From Brevibacterium senegalense (GTDB taxonomy: Bacteria; Actinomycetota; Actinomycetes; Actinomycetales; Brevibacteriaceae), in the NCBI RefSeq assembly GCF_000285835.1, contig NZ_HE978607.1, positions 37,351 to 101,350 on the forward strand: 64,000 bases of DNA. The letters are read 5' to 3'. This document shows positions 18,731-27,422 of this stretch, piece by piece. A program made the position numbers and the translations under genes. Below the pieces are notes generated by a model. That model did no database searches. It saw only the letters and a list, made by a program, of their open reading frames with translations, and was not told the origin of the DNA. How positions within the stretch are numbered: the first letter of the stretch is position 1; each line of letters opens with the position of its first letter.

Positions 18731-19513
18731 TCAGATCGAGCGGCGTGCGCTGTCTCCGCTGAGCGTCTCCGGTGCGAGCGATCCGGAGTTCTCCAGGTCG
18801 CGCAGCTGATCCGTGAGGTAGCTCTTGAGGCGCGTGCGGTACTGGCGCTCGAAGTTCTGCAGGGTGTCGATCTCGCGCTGGAGGTCCGACTTCTGCGTCT
18901 CCAGCGCGGTGAGCGTCGCGTCGCGCTTCTTCTCCGCCTCGCCCACGATGGACGACGCGCGGGCCTCCGCCTCTGCGATGAGCTCGTCGCGACGACGCTC
19001 GCCCTCAGCCACGTGCTCATCGTGCACGCGCTGCGCGAGTGCGATGAGACCGTGCGAGGAGTCGCCGTGACCGGCGAGCGGCGCGGCGGACTCGGTGTCG
19101 ACCGGCTGCTCCTCCGCGGCTGCGGCGGGCGTTGCGGCCGGCGCGGCCGGGATCTCCTGCGACTGTGCGGGCTCCTGCGGAGCGACGAGCGGCGTGGCCG
19201 GGGCCTCCGGCTGCGCGGCGGGAGCCTCACCCCAGGCCGGGGCTGCGTTCTCCTCAGCCGGCACCGCGGCCGGCATCGCCTGCGTGGCGGCCGGATCCTG
19301 CGCGGGCGCGTCCGTCGTCGCGGTCTCCGTGCCCTCCAGGCGCGCCTCCGCAGCGGACAGCTTCTGCTTCAGCTCGTCGTTCTCCTGGTAGAGACGACGC
19401 AGTTCGACGACGACCTCGTCGAGGAAGTCATCGACTTCGTCCTGGTCGTATCCGTCGCGGAACTTGACGTGCTGGAACCGCTTATTCACTACGTCTTCAG
19501 GCGTGAGCGCCAT
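18731..19513 (-). CDS. divIVA: DivIVA/Wag31 polar growth and septum-site protein
   Basis: 260 residues. A coiled-coil scaffold that gathers at negatively curved membrane at poles and septa and directs cell wall growth. The lipid-binding N-terminal domain is highly conserved (ALTPEDVVNKRFQHVKFRDG, then YDQDEVDDFLDEVV) and runs into a coiled coil to about residue 70. An Ala/Pro/Glu-rich linker of about 80 residues follows, then a second long coiled coil (about 165-240). The ATG at 19513 has AAGAGG upstream. It sits between yggT and lspA, as in other Micrococcales. Actinobacterial homologues are kinase substrates; I cannot identify the site here. Confidence 0.95.
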   Translation of the reverse strand: MALTPEDVVNKRFQHVKFRDGYDQDEVDDFLDEVVVELRRLYQENDELKQKLSAAEARLEGTETATTDAPAQDPAATQAMPAAVPAEENAAPAWGEAPAAQPEAPATPLVAPQEPAQSQEIPAAPAATPAAAAEEQPVDTESAAPLAGHGDSSHGLIALAQRVHDEHVAEGERRRDELIAEAEARASSIVGEAEKKRDATLTALETQKSDLQREIDTLQNFERQYRTRLKSYLTDQLRDLENSGSLAPETLSGDSARRSI

Positions 19514-19641
19514 GAGGCCAACCTCTTCTCGACAACAATGTGGCACTTCGACTGCGGACAGCCGAGCTGATGGTCACGATACCGCATCGATGCGCGTGTG
19601 TCGCGCGCCGCGCAGTGGGTTTCCGCGCGCCTCGTCCCCGG

Positions 19642-19941
19642 TCAGAGCACCGCGGCCAGGTAGAACAGCCAGCTGGCGAGGAACTGGACGCCGATGAACA
19701 CGATGATGAAGCCCAGGTCCAGTGCGACGCCGCCCAGCCGCAGAGGCGGGATGAACCGGCGGACGAACTTGACCGGCGGGTCCGTCAGGGTGAACACGAG
19801 CTCGCACAGGACCAGCACGAAGCCGGTGGGTCGCCAATCGCGCGCGAACACCTGGATGAGGTCGATGACGACCCGGGCCAGCAGCACGAAGACGTAGAGG
19901 TTCAGCAGGGTCCCGGCGAGGTTGAGGAGGGTGCTGAGCAC
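19642..19941 (-). CDS. YggT family small membrane protein
   Basis: 99 residues with two hydrophobic segments (about 3-30 and 70-96) separated by the family block LTDPPVKFVRRFIPPLRLGGVA. YggT proteins lie next to sepF and divIVA across actinobacteria and firmicutes and are thought to assist division or osmotic adaptation; the molecular role is not established. The start is taken at the GTG at 19941 (MLSTLLNLAG), which gives the usual family length; the frame stays open a little further upstream. Confidence 0.88.
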   Translation of the reverse strand: MLSTLLNLAGTLLNLYVFVLLARVVIDLIQVFARDWRPTGFVLVLCELVFTLTDPPVKFVRRFIPPLRLGGVALDLGFIIVFIGVQFLASWLFYLAAVL

Positions 19942-20071
19942 GGTGTCACTTTCAATCGGAGTGCGGACGAGCAACGCCGGCGCCCGCGCACGGCGGTCCG
20001 GCGACGCTGCTGGTGCCCCACTCTACGGGGGCAACCTGGGAGGCGGCGAAGGTGGGCGGCCGCTCCCGGAG

Positions 20072-20587
20072 TCAGCTCTGGTTGAAGAAGCTGGCCTGCT
20101 CGTCCTCGCGCTCCTGGGTCTCCGTCGAGACGGAGATCTGCTCCGGGGTGAGCAGGAAGACGCTGCCGGTCACCTTCTCGATCGAGCCGTGGAGGCCGAA
20201 GATGAGACCGGCGGAGAAGTCGACGAGTCGCTTCGAGTTCGCCTCGTCCATCGCGGAGAGGTCCATGATGACCGGCACACCGTCGCGGAACGCCTGGCCG
20301 ATCGCCTTCGCGTCGTTGTAGCTGCGCGGGTGGATCGTGCGGATTGTGCGCAACGAGCCAGCGGGGGCCGTCTCGACGGGACGCACCGACGTCCGGATGG
20401 GTGAGACGGTTGCGGGTGCGGACTGGACCACCGGACGGTTCTCCTCCTCGAAGCCGTCGTAGTCGTCCGCACCGAACTCGTCGTCGTGGACATCGTAGCC
20501 GTCGCGGGCCTCACGTCCGCGGACGTGCTGCTCCTCTTCCTCCTCGACGAAGCCGAGGTAACTGGCGACCTTGCGCATTGCGGACAT
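20072..20587 (-). CDS. sepF: Cell division protein SepF
   Basis: 171 residues. Links FtsZ to the membrane and bundles its filaments; in actinobacteria it is the main FtsZ anchor. The N terminus (MRKVASYLGFVEEEEE) is the amphipathic membrane-binding helix, followed by a disordered acidic linker to about residue 80 and the globular DUF552 domain (RTIHPRSYNDAKAIGQAFRD, VIMDLSAMDE, RLVDFSAGLIFGL). The ATG at 20587 follows GAAGGAG at a five-base spacing. It lies between pgeF and yggT. No yggS (PLP-binding) gene is present between sepF and pgeF, where many relatives have one. Confidence 0.95.
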   Translation of the reverse strand: MSAMRKVASYLGFVEEEEEQHVRGREARDGYDVHDDEFGADDYDGFEEENRPVVQSAPATVSPIRTSVRPVETAPAGSLRTIRTIHPRSYNDAKAIGQAFRDGVPVIMDLSAMDEANSKRLVDFSAGLIFGLHGSIEKVTGSVFLLTPEQISVSTETQEREDEQASFFNQS

Positions 20588-20625
20588 ATCGTCTCCTTCG
20601 GCTGTGCTCGTGCCGAGCCCTGTGC

Positions 20626-21450
20626 TCACTCTCTGACGAAACTACCGGAGGGGCGGCCCGTCGGAGCTGAGGCGCGCGGGTGTGTCGCGGTTTCCGCGGG
20701 CGTGAACCACACGACACCCGCGAACCGTCCGGTCGTGCCGTCGCGGCGATAGGAGAACAGGTCGGAGGACTCCGCCGTGCACGCCCCGGACCAGTGCGCG
20801 ATCCCCACGCCGGCGCTGCGCAGCTGTTCCGCCACTCCCCCCGCCACGTCCAGTGCGGGCGTGCCCCACCGGGTCACCGAGGCCGTCACCGGGTGCGCGG
20901 CCGCGACCTCGTCCCGCAGATCCAGGGGCACCTCGTAGCTGCGGGGCCCGATCGACGGACCGATCGCCGCCTCGATCCGCGTGGCTCCGCGCTCGCGCAT
21001 CGCGCGTACGGTCGCGCCGACGACGCCGCCGGCCATGCCCTGCCGCCCCGCGTGGACGGCGGCGACGACGCCCTCGTCAGGTGCCGCCAGCAGGACCGGC
21101 GTGCAGTCCGCCACGAGGATCGCGAGGCCGACCCCCGGCAGCGTCGTCACCTGCGCGTCCGCCTGCGGGGGTGGGGCGTCGCCGGATCCGGCCGAGTCTC
21201 CGGTGTCCGTGTCCGCGGTGACCGGGTGCACGGTCGTGCCGTGGACCTGGTCGACGTAGCTGATGCGGTCGAGGCCCAGCGCCTGACCGAGCAGTGCACG
21301 GTTGGCGGCAACCGTCGACGGTTCGTCGCCCACGTGCAGCGCCAGGTTGAAGCTGCCGTAGGGGCCCGCACCGTATCCGCCGTGGCGATCGGTGAAGGCA
21401 AGATGGGCGCGACCGGCCGCGCCCACCAGATCCAGGCGGTGTCCCAGCAC
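20626..21450 (-). CDS. pgeF: Peptidoglycan editing factor PgeF (YfiH/multicopper oxidase-like fold)
   Basis: 274 residues from the GTG at 21450. The family removes wrongly incorporated L-Ser from UDP-MurNAc and was earlier annotated as polyphenol oxidase or laccase. Motifs are AFTDRHGGYGAGPYGSFNLA, VDQVHGTTV, VADCTPVLLA with VVAAVHAGRQG, IGPSIGPRSYEV and the C-terminal WSGACTAESSDLFSYRR; the Cys and His residues in the middle block are the zinc/active-site set. I choose 21450 because GGGAGG lies four bases upstream; a GTG at 21507, overlapping the ftsZ stop as GTGA, would add 19 residues and is the alternative. Confidence 0.9.
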   Translation of the reverse strand: MLGHRLDLVGAAGRAHLAFTDRHGGYGAGPYGSFNLALHVGDEPSTVAANRALLGQALGLDRISYVDQVHGTTVHPVTADTDTGDSAGSGDAPPPQADAQVTTLPGVGLAILVADCTPVLLAAPDEGVVAAVHAGRQGMAGGVVGATVRAMRERGATRIEAAIGPSIGPRSYEVPLDLRDEVAAAHPVTASVTRWGTPALDVAGGVAEQLRSAGVGIAHWSGACTAESSDLFSYRRDGTTGRFAGVVWFTPAETATHPRASAPTGRPSGSFVRE

Positions 21451-21503
21451 TGCGCCTCCCTCTGCGACGCGAGCGCCCTCCGTGCGGAGCGCTCGCGCGC
21501 GTG

Positions 21504-22676
21504 TCACTTCAGGAAATCGGGGATGTCCAGGTCGGAGCTGTCGTAGCGCGACTCGTCCGGCAGGGACTGCGGCAGGTCATCCGTGCGCGCCGGCGCGGGG
21601 CGCAGCGGGGTGGGAGCGTCCTCGCCCTGCAGGACGGCGGGCTCCTCCGCCGCGCGCTCCTGGGTCTGCTCGACCGCGGCGCGCGGCTCCTCCGCACGGC
21701 CGACGGCCGGGGCGTCGCGCGTCTCCGAAGCCGGCACGTCGAAGCCGGCTGCGATGACCGTGATGCGGCACTCGTCGCCCAGATTGTCGTCGATGACCGC
21801 ACCGAAGATGATGTTGGCCTCCGGATGCGCTGCCTCCTGCACGAGTCGTGCGGCCTCGTTCACCTCGAAGATGCCCAGGTCGGACCCGCCCTGCACGTAG
21901 AACAGCACGCCGTGGGCGCCTTCGATGCTGGCTTCCAGCAGCGGCGAGGCGATCGCGGCCTCCGCCGCCTGCACCGCCCGGTCCTCGCCGGTCGCGGCGC
22001 CGATGCCCATGAGCGCGGTGCCCGCGTTCTGCATGACCGCCTTCACGTCCGCGAAGTCGAGGTTGATGATGCCGGGGACGGCGATGACGTCCGTGATGCC
22101 CTGGACGCCGGAGCGCAGGACCTCGTCCGCCGAGTTGAAGGCGTCCAGCAGCGACACGTTGCGGTCGGAGATGGACAGCAGTCGGTCGTTGGGGATGACG
22201 ATGAGGGTGTCGACCTCTTCGCGCAGCGTGCGGATGCCCGCCTCCGCCTGCGCGGACCGGCGGCGGCCCTCGAACGTGAAGGGGCGGGTCACGATGCCGA
22301 TCGTGAGCGCGCCCAGCGACCGGGCGATGCGGGCGACGACGGGAGCGGATCCCGTGCCCGTGCCGCCGCCCTCGCCGGCGGTCACGAAGACCATGTCGGC
22401 GCCCTCGAGCGCCTCGCGGATCGCGTCCTCGGAGTCCTCGGCGGCCTTGCGGCCCACCTCCGGATCCGCGCCGGCGCCCAGACCGCGGGTCAGTTCGCGG
22501 CCGATCTCCAGCTTGAGATCCGCCTCGGACAGCAGCAGTGCCTGCGCGTCTGTGTTGATCGCGATGAACTCGACGCCGCGCAGGCCCACGTCGATCATCC
22601 GCTGGACGGCGTTGACGCCGCCGCCGCCGCAGCCGGCGACCTTGATGTCAGCTCCTGCGCTCTGGAATTCAGCCAC
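21504..22676 (-). CDS. ftsZ: Cell division GTPase FtsZ
   Basis: 390 residues. The tubulin-like protein that forms the Z ring. Nucleotide-binding motifs are [14 protein letters not shown] (N-terminal glycine loop), [12 protein letters not shown] and the tubulin signature [16 protein letters not shown]7-loop residues lie in [16 protein letters not shown]. After about residue 315 comes a Pro/Glu-rich linker and the conserved C-terminal tail DLDIPDFLK that binds SepF and other partners. In the first loop a Cys stands where most FtsZ have Val or Ile. The GTG at 22676 has AGAGGAA upstream. The 126-base gap before it contains a good promoter. Confidence 0.97.
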   Translation of the reverse strand: MAEFQSAGADIKVAGCGGGGVNAVQRMIDVGLRGVEFIAINTDAQALLLSEADLKLEIGRELTRGLGAGADPEVGRKAAEDSEDAIREALEGADMVFVTAGEGGGTGTGSAPVVARIARSLGALTIGIVTRPFTFEGRRRSAQAEAGIRTLREEVDTLIVIPNDRLLSISDRNVSLLDAFNSADEVLRSGVQGITDVIAVPGIINLDFADVKAVMQNAGTALMGIGAATGEDRAVQAAEAAIASPLLEASIEGAHGVLFYVQGGSDLGIFEVNEAARLVQEAAHPEANIIFGAVIDDNLGDECRITVIAAGFDVPASETRDAPAVGRAEEPRAAVEQTQERAAEEPAVLQGEDAPTPLRPAPARTDDLPQSLPDESRYDSSDLDIPDFLK

Positions 22677-22726
22677 GTCGGTTCCTCTTTCGACCCTGGG
22701 GATGGGCATAGCTCGATATGGGGTCG

Positions 22727-22755
22727 ACGCTATTGGTCCAGCCCTCCGAGTGCAA
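22727..22755 (-). promoter_or_regulatory. Housekeeping promoter of ftsZ
   Basis: TTGCAC (22755-22750), a 17-base spacer and TAGCGT (22732-22727) lie about 50 bases before the ftsZ start in the only sizeable gap of the cluster between ftsL and pgeF. Confidence 0.55.
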
Positions 22756-22802
22756 CGACTGGGGCCGGAGTGTCGGACGGCGATCCTCCGGAGACGCGCC
22801 GT

Positions 22803-23528
22803 TCAACCGGCGACGGGGACGTCCGGCACGGACACGTCGACCGTCTCGTTCCCCTCCTCCAGGAGGATCGCGGCGATCCGCGCCTTGCGCGCACCGTCCT
22901 CAGCGGATCCGAACATGATGAGGGCCTCCCCCTCGTCCGTGCGCACCCGCATCTCGAACTCGCCGTCCGCGGTGGCGCGCAGCTCCTCGACCGGGGCCGG
23001 GATCGCTCCATCGATCTGGGTGAGGAGGGCCGCCCCGTCGCGCGCGGCGGACGAGCCGTCGACGCCCTCGTCCGCGCGCAGGACCGGCAGTTCCAGACCG
23101 TCTGCGGGCACCTCGTCGATCCGCACGCCGCCCCCGTCGAACCGGGTGGCGGTCCCGCCCTCGACGATTGCGATGACCGGGGTGCGGTCGACGACCTCGA
23201 TCCGCAGTGCGCGGGGGCCCGCGTACTCGATCGCGATCGATTCCGCTGCCGTGTGCGCCTCCTCCAGCCGGGTGCTGAGACGCTCGCGTCGCACCTGCGG
23301 CAGAGGGACGCCCAGCACCTGCTCCTCGGCGTCCGCCCGCACGGCGTCCCGGTCGACCAGTTCACCGCCGGTCACCGTCACCTCGTCGACCTCGAGCAGC
23401 GGGGAGAACCAGGCCACCGCCGCGATCGCGACGAGCGCGCCCACGATCCCCAGCGCCGTGGCCCAGCGGACCGTGCGCGCCCGCAGACGGCTGCGACGGA
23501 GATCCCGGAGGTCATCCGCTCCGCTCAT
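22803..23528 (-). CDS. ftsQ: Cell division protein FtsQ
   Basis: 241 residues. Bitopic divisome protein: an Arg-rich cytoplasmic start, one membrane helix (about 24-43), then the POTRA domain (LLEVDEVTVTGGELVDRDAV) and the beta domain with RIEVVDRTPVIAIVEGG. It recruits FtsL/FtsB-type proteins and, through them, FtsWI. Sequence conservation is low as usual, but position between murC and ftsZ and the domain pattern make the call safe. The ATG overlaps the murC stop (ATGA). Confidence 0.93.
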   Translation of the reverse strand: MSGADDLRDLRRSRLRARTVRWATALGIVGALVAIAAVAWFSPLLEVDEVTVTGGELVDRDAVRADAEEQVLGVPLPQVRRERLSTRLEEAHTAAESIAIEYAGPRALRIEVVDRTPVIAIVEGGTATRFDGGGVRIDEVPADGLELPVLRADEGVDGSSAARDGAALLTQIDGAIPAPVEELRATADGEFEMRVRTDEGEALIMFGSAEDGARKARIAAILLEEGNETVDVSVPDVPVAG

Positions 23529-24958
23529 GCCCCGCCCAGGGCCTCGACGATCTCCGGTCCCAGCACGGTGACGTCGCCGGCGCCCACCGTCAGCACGATG
23601 TCGCCGGGCCGCACCCGGTCCAGCAGGTGCGGGACGACCTGGGTGAAGGCGGGCAGGAACGCGACGGAGTCGTGTGGGACCTCGTCTGCGACGATCGCGC
23701 CGGTGACGCCGGGGACGGGGTCCTCGCGGGCGGGGAACACGTCGAGCACGACGACGTCGTCCGCGATGCCCAGCGCCCGGCCGAACTCCTCGCGGAAGTT
23801 CTGCGTCCGCGAGAAGAGATGGGGCTGGAAGACGACGTGCACGCGCCCGCCGGGGTCCACGACGTCCTTCGCGGCGGTCAGCAGCGCCGTGATCTCCGTG
23901 GGGTGGTGCGCGTAGTCGTCGTAGACGCGCACGCCCGCGGCCTGCCCGCGGAACTCGAAGCGGCGGCGGGTGCCGTGGAATCCGCTCAGGCCGGCGGCGG
24001 CCTGAGCGGGGTCGTAGCCCAGTGCGGCCGCGGTGCAGACAGCGGCCGCGGCGTTGAGCGCGTTGTACCCGCCCGGCTGGTTGAGCCGCACGGCGATATC
24101 GTCGCCGTCCAGGGTCAGCGTGAACGTCTGGCTCTGCCCCCGCGCCTCGACGGGGACGACGCGGGCGGTGCGGAACGACGCCGAGGCCGCGGCCGGGTCC
24201 TGCTGCGCCGTCCCGTAGCCGATGACGTCCGCACCGCGGGCCGCGGCGGCGTGGGCGATCGCGCGGGCGCCGGGGTCGTCGAGGCACGCGACGAGGGTGC
24301 CGCCGGAGTCCGCGACGCGGCGGGCGAACGCGTGGAACGCCTCATCCACGGCCTCGGCGGTCCCGTAGTGGTCCAGGTGGTCGGCCTCGACGTTCGTGAC
24401 GATGCCGACGGCCGGCGAGTACAGGAGGAACGAGCCGTCTGACTCGTCCGCCTCCGCGACGAACACGTCGCCGGTGCCCTCGTGGGCGTTCGCACCCGTC
24501 GCGGTGAGGATGCCGCCGATCACGAACGACGGGTCCGCCGCGCACGCCTGGAGCGCGACGGTCGTCATCGAGGTCGTCGTCGTCTTGCCGTGGGTGCCCG
24601 CGACCGCGACGGCCCGCCGGTCGGTCATGAGTGCGCCCAGGGCCGCCGAGCGGTGGATGATCCGAAGCCCCCGCTCCCGTGCGCGGGTGAGCTCCGGGTT
24701 GTCCGCGCGGATCGCGGAGGACACGACGACCGTCTGCGCCGCGTCGACCGCGTCACCCGCGTGGCCGATGTCGACGTGCGCGCCCAGGGCCCGCAGGCCG
24801 GTGACGACATCGGAGTCGCGGGCGTCGCTGCCGGACACCTCGATCCCGCGCGCCAGCATGACCCGGGCGATGCCGGACATCCCCGCGCCGCCGATCCCGA
24901 TGAAGTGGACGCGCCCCAACCGGGCCGCCGGGACGATGGCGTCCGCCGCTTCCGTCAT
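23525..24958 (-). CDS. murC: UDP-N-acetylmuramate--L-alanine ligase
   Basis: 477 residues. Adds L-Ala to UDP-MurNAc, the first step of stem peptide assembly in the cytoplasm. The N-terminal Rossmann domain has HFIGIGGAGMSGIA; the central ATPase domain has GTHGKTTTTSMT; the ligase C-terminal region has RRFEFRG and YDDYAHHPTEI. The start ATG lies two bases after the murG stop and is preceded by GGGGAG. Length is typical. It is followed by ftsQ with a four-base overlap. Confidence 0.97.
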   Translation of the reverse strand: MTEAADAIVPAARLGRVHFIGIGGAGMSGIARVMLARGIEVSGSDARDSDVVTGLRALGAHVDIGHAGDAVDAAQTVVVSSAIRADNPELTRARERGLRIIHRSAALGALMTDRRAVAVAGTHGKTTTTSMTTVALQACAADPSFVIGGILTATGANAHEGTGDVFVAEADESDGSFLLYSPAVGIVTNVEADHLDHYGTAEAVDEAFHAFARRVADSGGTLVACLDDPGARAIAHAAAARGADVIGYGTAQQDPAAASASFRTARVVPVEARGQSQTFTLTLDGDDIAVRLNQPGGYNALNAAAAVCTAAALGYDPAQAAAGLSGFHGTRRRFEFRGQAAGVRVYDDYAHHPTEITALLTAAKDVVDPGGRVHVVFQPHLFSRTQNFREEFGRALGIADDVVVLDVFPAREDPVPGVTGAIVADEVPHDSVAFLPAFTQVVPHLLDRVRPGDIVLTVGAGDVTVLGPEIVEALGGA

Positions 24959-24960
24959 GC

Positions 24961-26133
24961 TCACTCCCCACCTGTCCGATAGAACCGCTCGTGCTTCGTC
25001 CACTGCTGTGGCCCGTACTCGCGGCCGGGGTGCTCGATGCCCGCCGCGTCGTAGACCATGTGGGTCATCGTGCGCGCGGCGGTGCCGGGGAAGGACTCCC
25101 GGCGCGCGGCCTCGCGCATGGCCGTCAATCGTTCGTCGTCCGTGACGAGCGGCAGGACCGTCTCCCGGACGAGGTCCCCGGTGAAGTCTGCGTCGTCGAT
25201 GAGGAGCGCCGCACCGGCGTCCACGTGCGCGGCGGCGTTGAGCCTCTGCTCGCCGTTGCCGATCGCCAGGGGGACGAAGACCGCGGGCACCCACATGACG
25301 CTCACCTCTGCGACCGTGCCCGCCCCCGCGCGGCACACGAGGAGGTCCGCGGCGAGGTACGCGTTCTCCATCCCGTCGACGTAGTCGCGGACGTGGTAGT
25401 GCGGCTGGTCCGCGACGGCCTCGCGCAGCGCCTCGCCCTTGCCGGCCCCCGTGATGTGGAGGACCTGGACGCCTGCCTCCCCGATCGACTGCGCGGCGGC
25501 GGCCAGCGCGTCGTTGAGCGACTGGGCGCCCAGCGAACCGCCGGTCACGACGAGGGTGGGGAGCTCCTCATCGAGCTCGAGCGCGCGGCGCGCGGCGCGG
25601 CGCTGCTCCTCCTCGTCGTAGTCGACGGCCTCGATCCGGGCGCGCATGGGCATGCCCACGTGCCGGCCCTTCAGCGGGGTCCCCGCGAACGCGTAGCCCA
25701 CGAGGTCGGACCGCGTGAGGAGTGCGCCCACGCGGTTCGCCAGGCCCGGGCGCGCGTTCGCCTCATGGACGACGATGGGCGTGCCCGTACGCCGCGCGGC
25801 CAGGTAGGCCGGCGTCGAGACGTATCCGCCCACCCCCAGCACCACGTCGACGCTGCGCTCGCGCAGCAGCTGGACGACCTGGGACACGGCCCCGCGGAAG
25901 CGGCCGGGGAACCGCAGCGCGTCTGCGTTCGGGCGGCGCGGCATCGGCACCTTGGCGATGGTCTCGAGGTCGTAGCCGGCGGCCGGCACCAGGCGGGTCT
26001 CGAGACCCTCCTGCGTGCCCAGCACGACGATGTCCGCGTCCGGTTCCTGGAACCGGATGTCGTCGGCGATCGCCAGCAGCGGCGAGACGTGGCCGGCGGT
26101 GCCGCCGCCGGCCAGCAGTACGGACAGCGTCAT
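24961..26133 (-). CDS. murG: UDP-GlcNAc--undecaprenyl-diphospho-MurNAc-pentapeptide GlcNAc transferase
   Basis: 390 residues. Converts lipid I to lipid II at the inner face of the membrane. GT-B fold: N-terminal LLAGGGTAGHVSPLLAIAD, the acceptor-site LGVGGYVSTPAYLAA and HEANARPGLANRV; C-terminal VTGGSLGAQSLND, CRAGAGTVAEVS and the UDP-GlcNAc site with NGEQRLNAA. The ATG overlaps the ftsW stop and has CGGAGG seven bases upstream. It lies at the standard place between ftsW and murC. Confidence 0.97.
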   Translation of the reverse strand: MTLSVLLAGGGTAGHVSPLLAIADDIRFQEPDADIVVLGTQEGLETRLVPAAGYDLETIAKVPMPRRPNADALRFPGRFRGAVSQVVQLLRERSVDVVLGVGGYVSTPAYLAARRTGTPIVVHEANARPGLANRVGALLTRSDLVGYAFAGTPLKGRHVGMPMRARIEAVDYDEEEQRRAARRALELDEELPTLVVTGGSLGAQSLNDALAAAAQSIGEAGVQVLHITGAGKGEALREAVADQPHYHVRDYVDGMENAYLAADLLVCRAGAGTVAEVSVMWVPAVFVPLAIGNGEQRLNAAAHVDAGAALLIDDADFTGDLVRETVLPLVTDDERLTAMREAARRESFPGTAARTMTHMVYDAAGIEHPGREYGPQQWTKHERFYRTGGE

Positions 26134-27422
26134 GGGCGACCTCCGGAGGTGCGAGCGAGGATGGACAGAGAGCGACGGCGGCGGCGCGGGCGCAGCGCGT
26201 CGCGCGCGCCCGGCTCCTGGCGCGCGAACGCGAGGACGACGCCGGCGGCCAGGAGGTTCGCGACGAGCGCGGATCCACCGTACGACACGAACGGCAGCGG
26301 CACGCCGATGACGGGCAGCAGCTTGACGACGACGGAGATGTTGACGGCCGCCTGGCCGATGATCCACATGAAGACCGCCATCGTCGTCACGCGCATGAGC
26401 GGGTCGCGCGCGCGCAGCGAGACGCGCAGCAGGCCCCACGCCAGCGCGGCGAAGAGAGCGATGACGAGCAGCGTGCCCGCCAGCCCCAGCTCCTCGCCGA
26501 TGATCGCGAAGATGAAGTCGTTGTGCGCCTCCGGCAGCCACGACCACTTCTCGCGGCTGGCGCCCAGTCCCACCCCGAAGAGTCCGCCGGAGGCCAGCGC
26601 GTACTCGCCGTGGGACGACTGCCAGTGCGTCCCCAGCATGTCGTCGGCGGAGGCGCCCTCGTGCCCGCTCACCGACGCGAGGACGCGCTGGAGCCGGTTG
26701 GGGCTCGTGATGACGAAGAGGCCCACCGCGACCGCACCTGCGGCCGCGGTGCCGAAGACCGTGCCGACCGGCAGATCGGAGACGAAGAGGGCCCCCAGGA
26801 AGAGGAGGAAGACGATGATCGCGGTGCCCAGGTCGCGTCCGGCCATGATGAGGCCTCCGGCGGCCACGAGTCCGGCAAGTGCGATCCCCCACGACCGCCA
26901 CACGTGCTGACGGACGTCGTTGCGTCCCAGTTCGGCGCCCAGCCACAAGGCGAAGGCGATCTTGAGCAGCTCCGCCGGCTGCAGACGCAGCGAGCCCACG
27001 ACTGCGATCCAGCTGCGCGAACCGTTCACCTCGACGCCCAGCGGGGTGAGTGTGAGGGACTGCAGCGCCAGCGCCAGGAGGAACCCGATCCAGGCGAGCG
27101 GTCTCCACCACCCCGGTCCCAGCCGCGAGAGCGCCATCATCCCGATGACGCCCGCGACCGCGAACATCGCCTGCCGTGCGAAAATCCCGAACGAATTCCC
27201 CTCACCGCCGTCGTACGCGGTGATCGAGGACGCGGACAGCACCATGATGAGGCCGAAGCCGGTGAGTGAGAGGACGCTCACGAGGATGACGACGTAGCTG
27301 GTCGCCGGAAGCTCCAGGACGCGCTTGAGTCCCGCGACCGGGCCCAGACCGGCGGATGCGCCGTCCGTCCCCCGCTCACGGGTCGCAGTCGTCTCCTCGC
27401 CCACGACCGCCGGCCCCCTCAT
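26130..27422 (-). CDS. ftsW: Peptidoglycan polymerase FtsW (SEDS family)
   Basis: 430 residues with about ten membrane helices. The septal glycosyltransferase that works with the transpeptidase FtsI encoded upstream in the same unit. Family motifs are NGSRSWI (loop with catalytic region), LQPAELLKIAFALWLG, AGRDLGTAIIVFL, PEAHNDFIFAIIGEELG and the signature PLPFVSYGGSALVANLLAAG. The C-terminal 35 residues are an Arg-rich cytoplasmic tail. The ATG overlaps the murD stop and its own stop overlaps the murG ATG. Confidence 0.95.
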   Translation of the reverse strand: MRGPAVVGEETTATRERGTDGASAGLGPVAGLKRVLELPATSYVVILVSVLSLTGFGLIMVLSASSITAYDGGEGNSFGIFARQAMFAVAGVIGMMALSRLGPGWWRPLAWIGFLLALALQSLTLTPLGVEVNGSRSWIAVVGSLRLQPAELLKIAFALWLGAELGRNDVRQHVWRSWGIALAGLVAAGGLIMAGRDLGTAIIVFLLFLGALFVSDLPVGTVFGTAAAGAVAVGLFVITSPNRLQRVLASVSGHEGASADDMLGTHWQSSHGEYALASGGLFGVGLGASREKWSWLPEAHNDFIFAIIGEELGLAGTLLVIALFAALAWGLLRVSLRARDPLMRVTTMAVFMWIIGQAAVNISVVVKLLPVIGVPLPFVSYGGSALVANLLAAGVVLAFARQEPGARDALRPRRRRRSLSILARTSGGRP

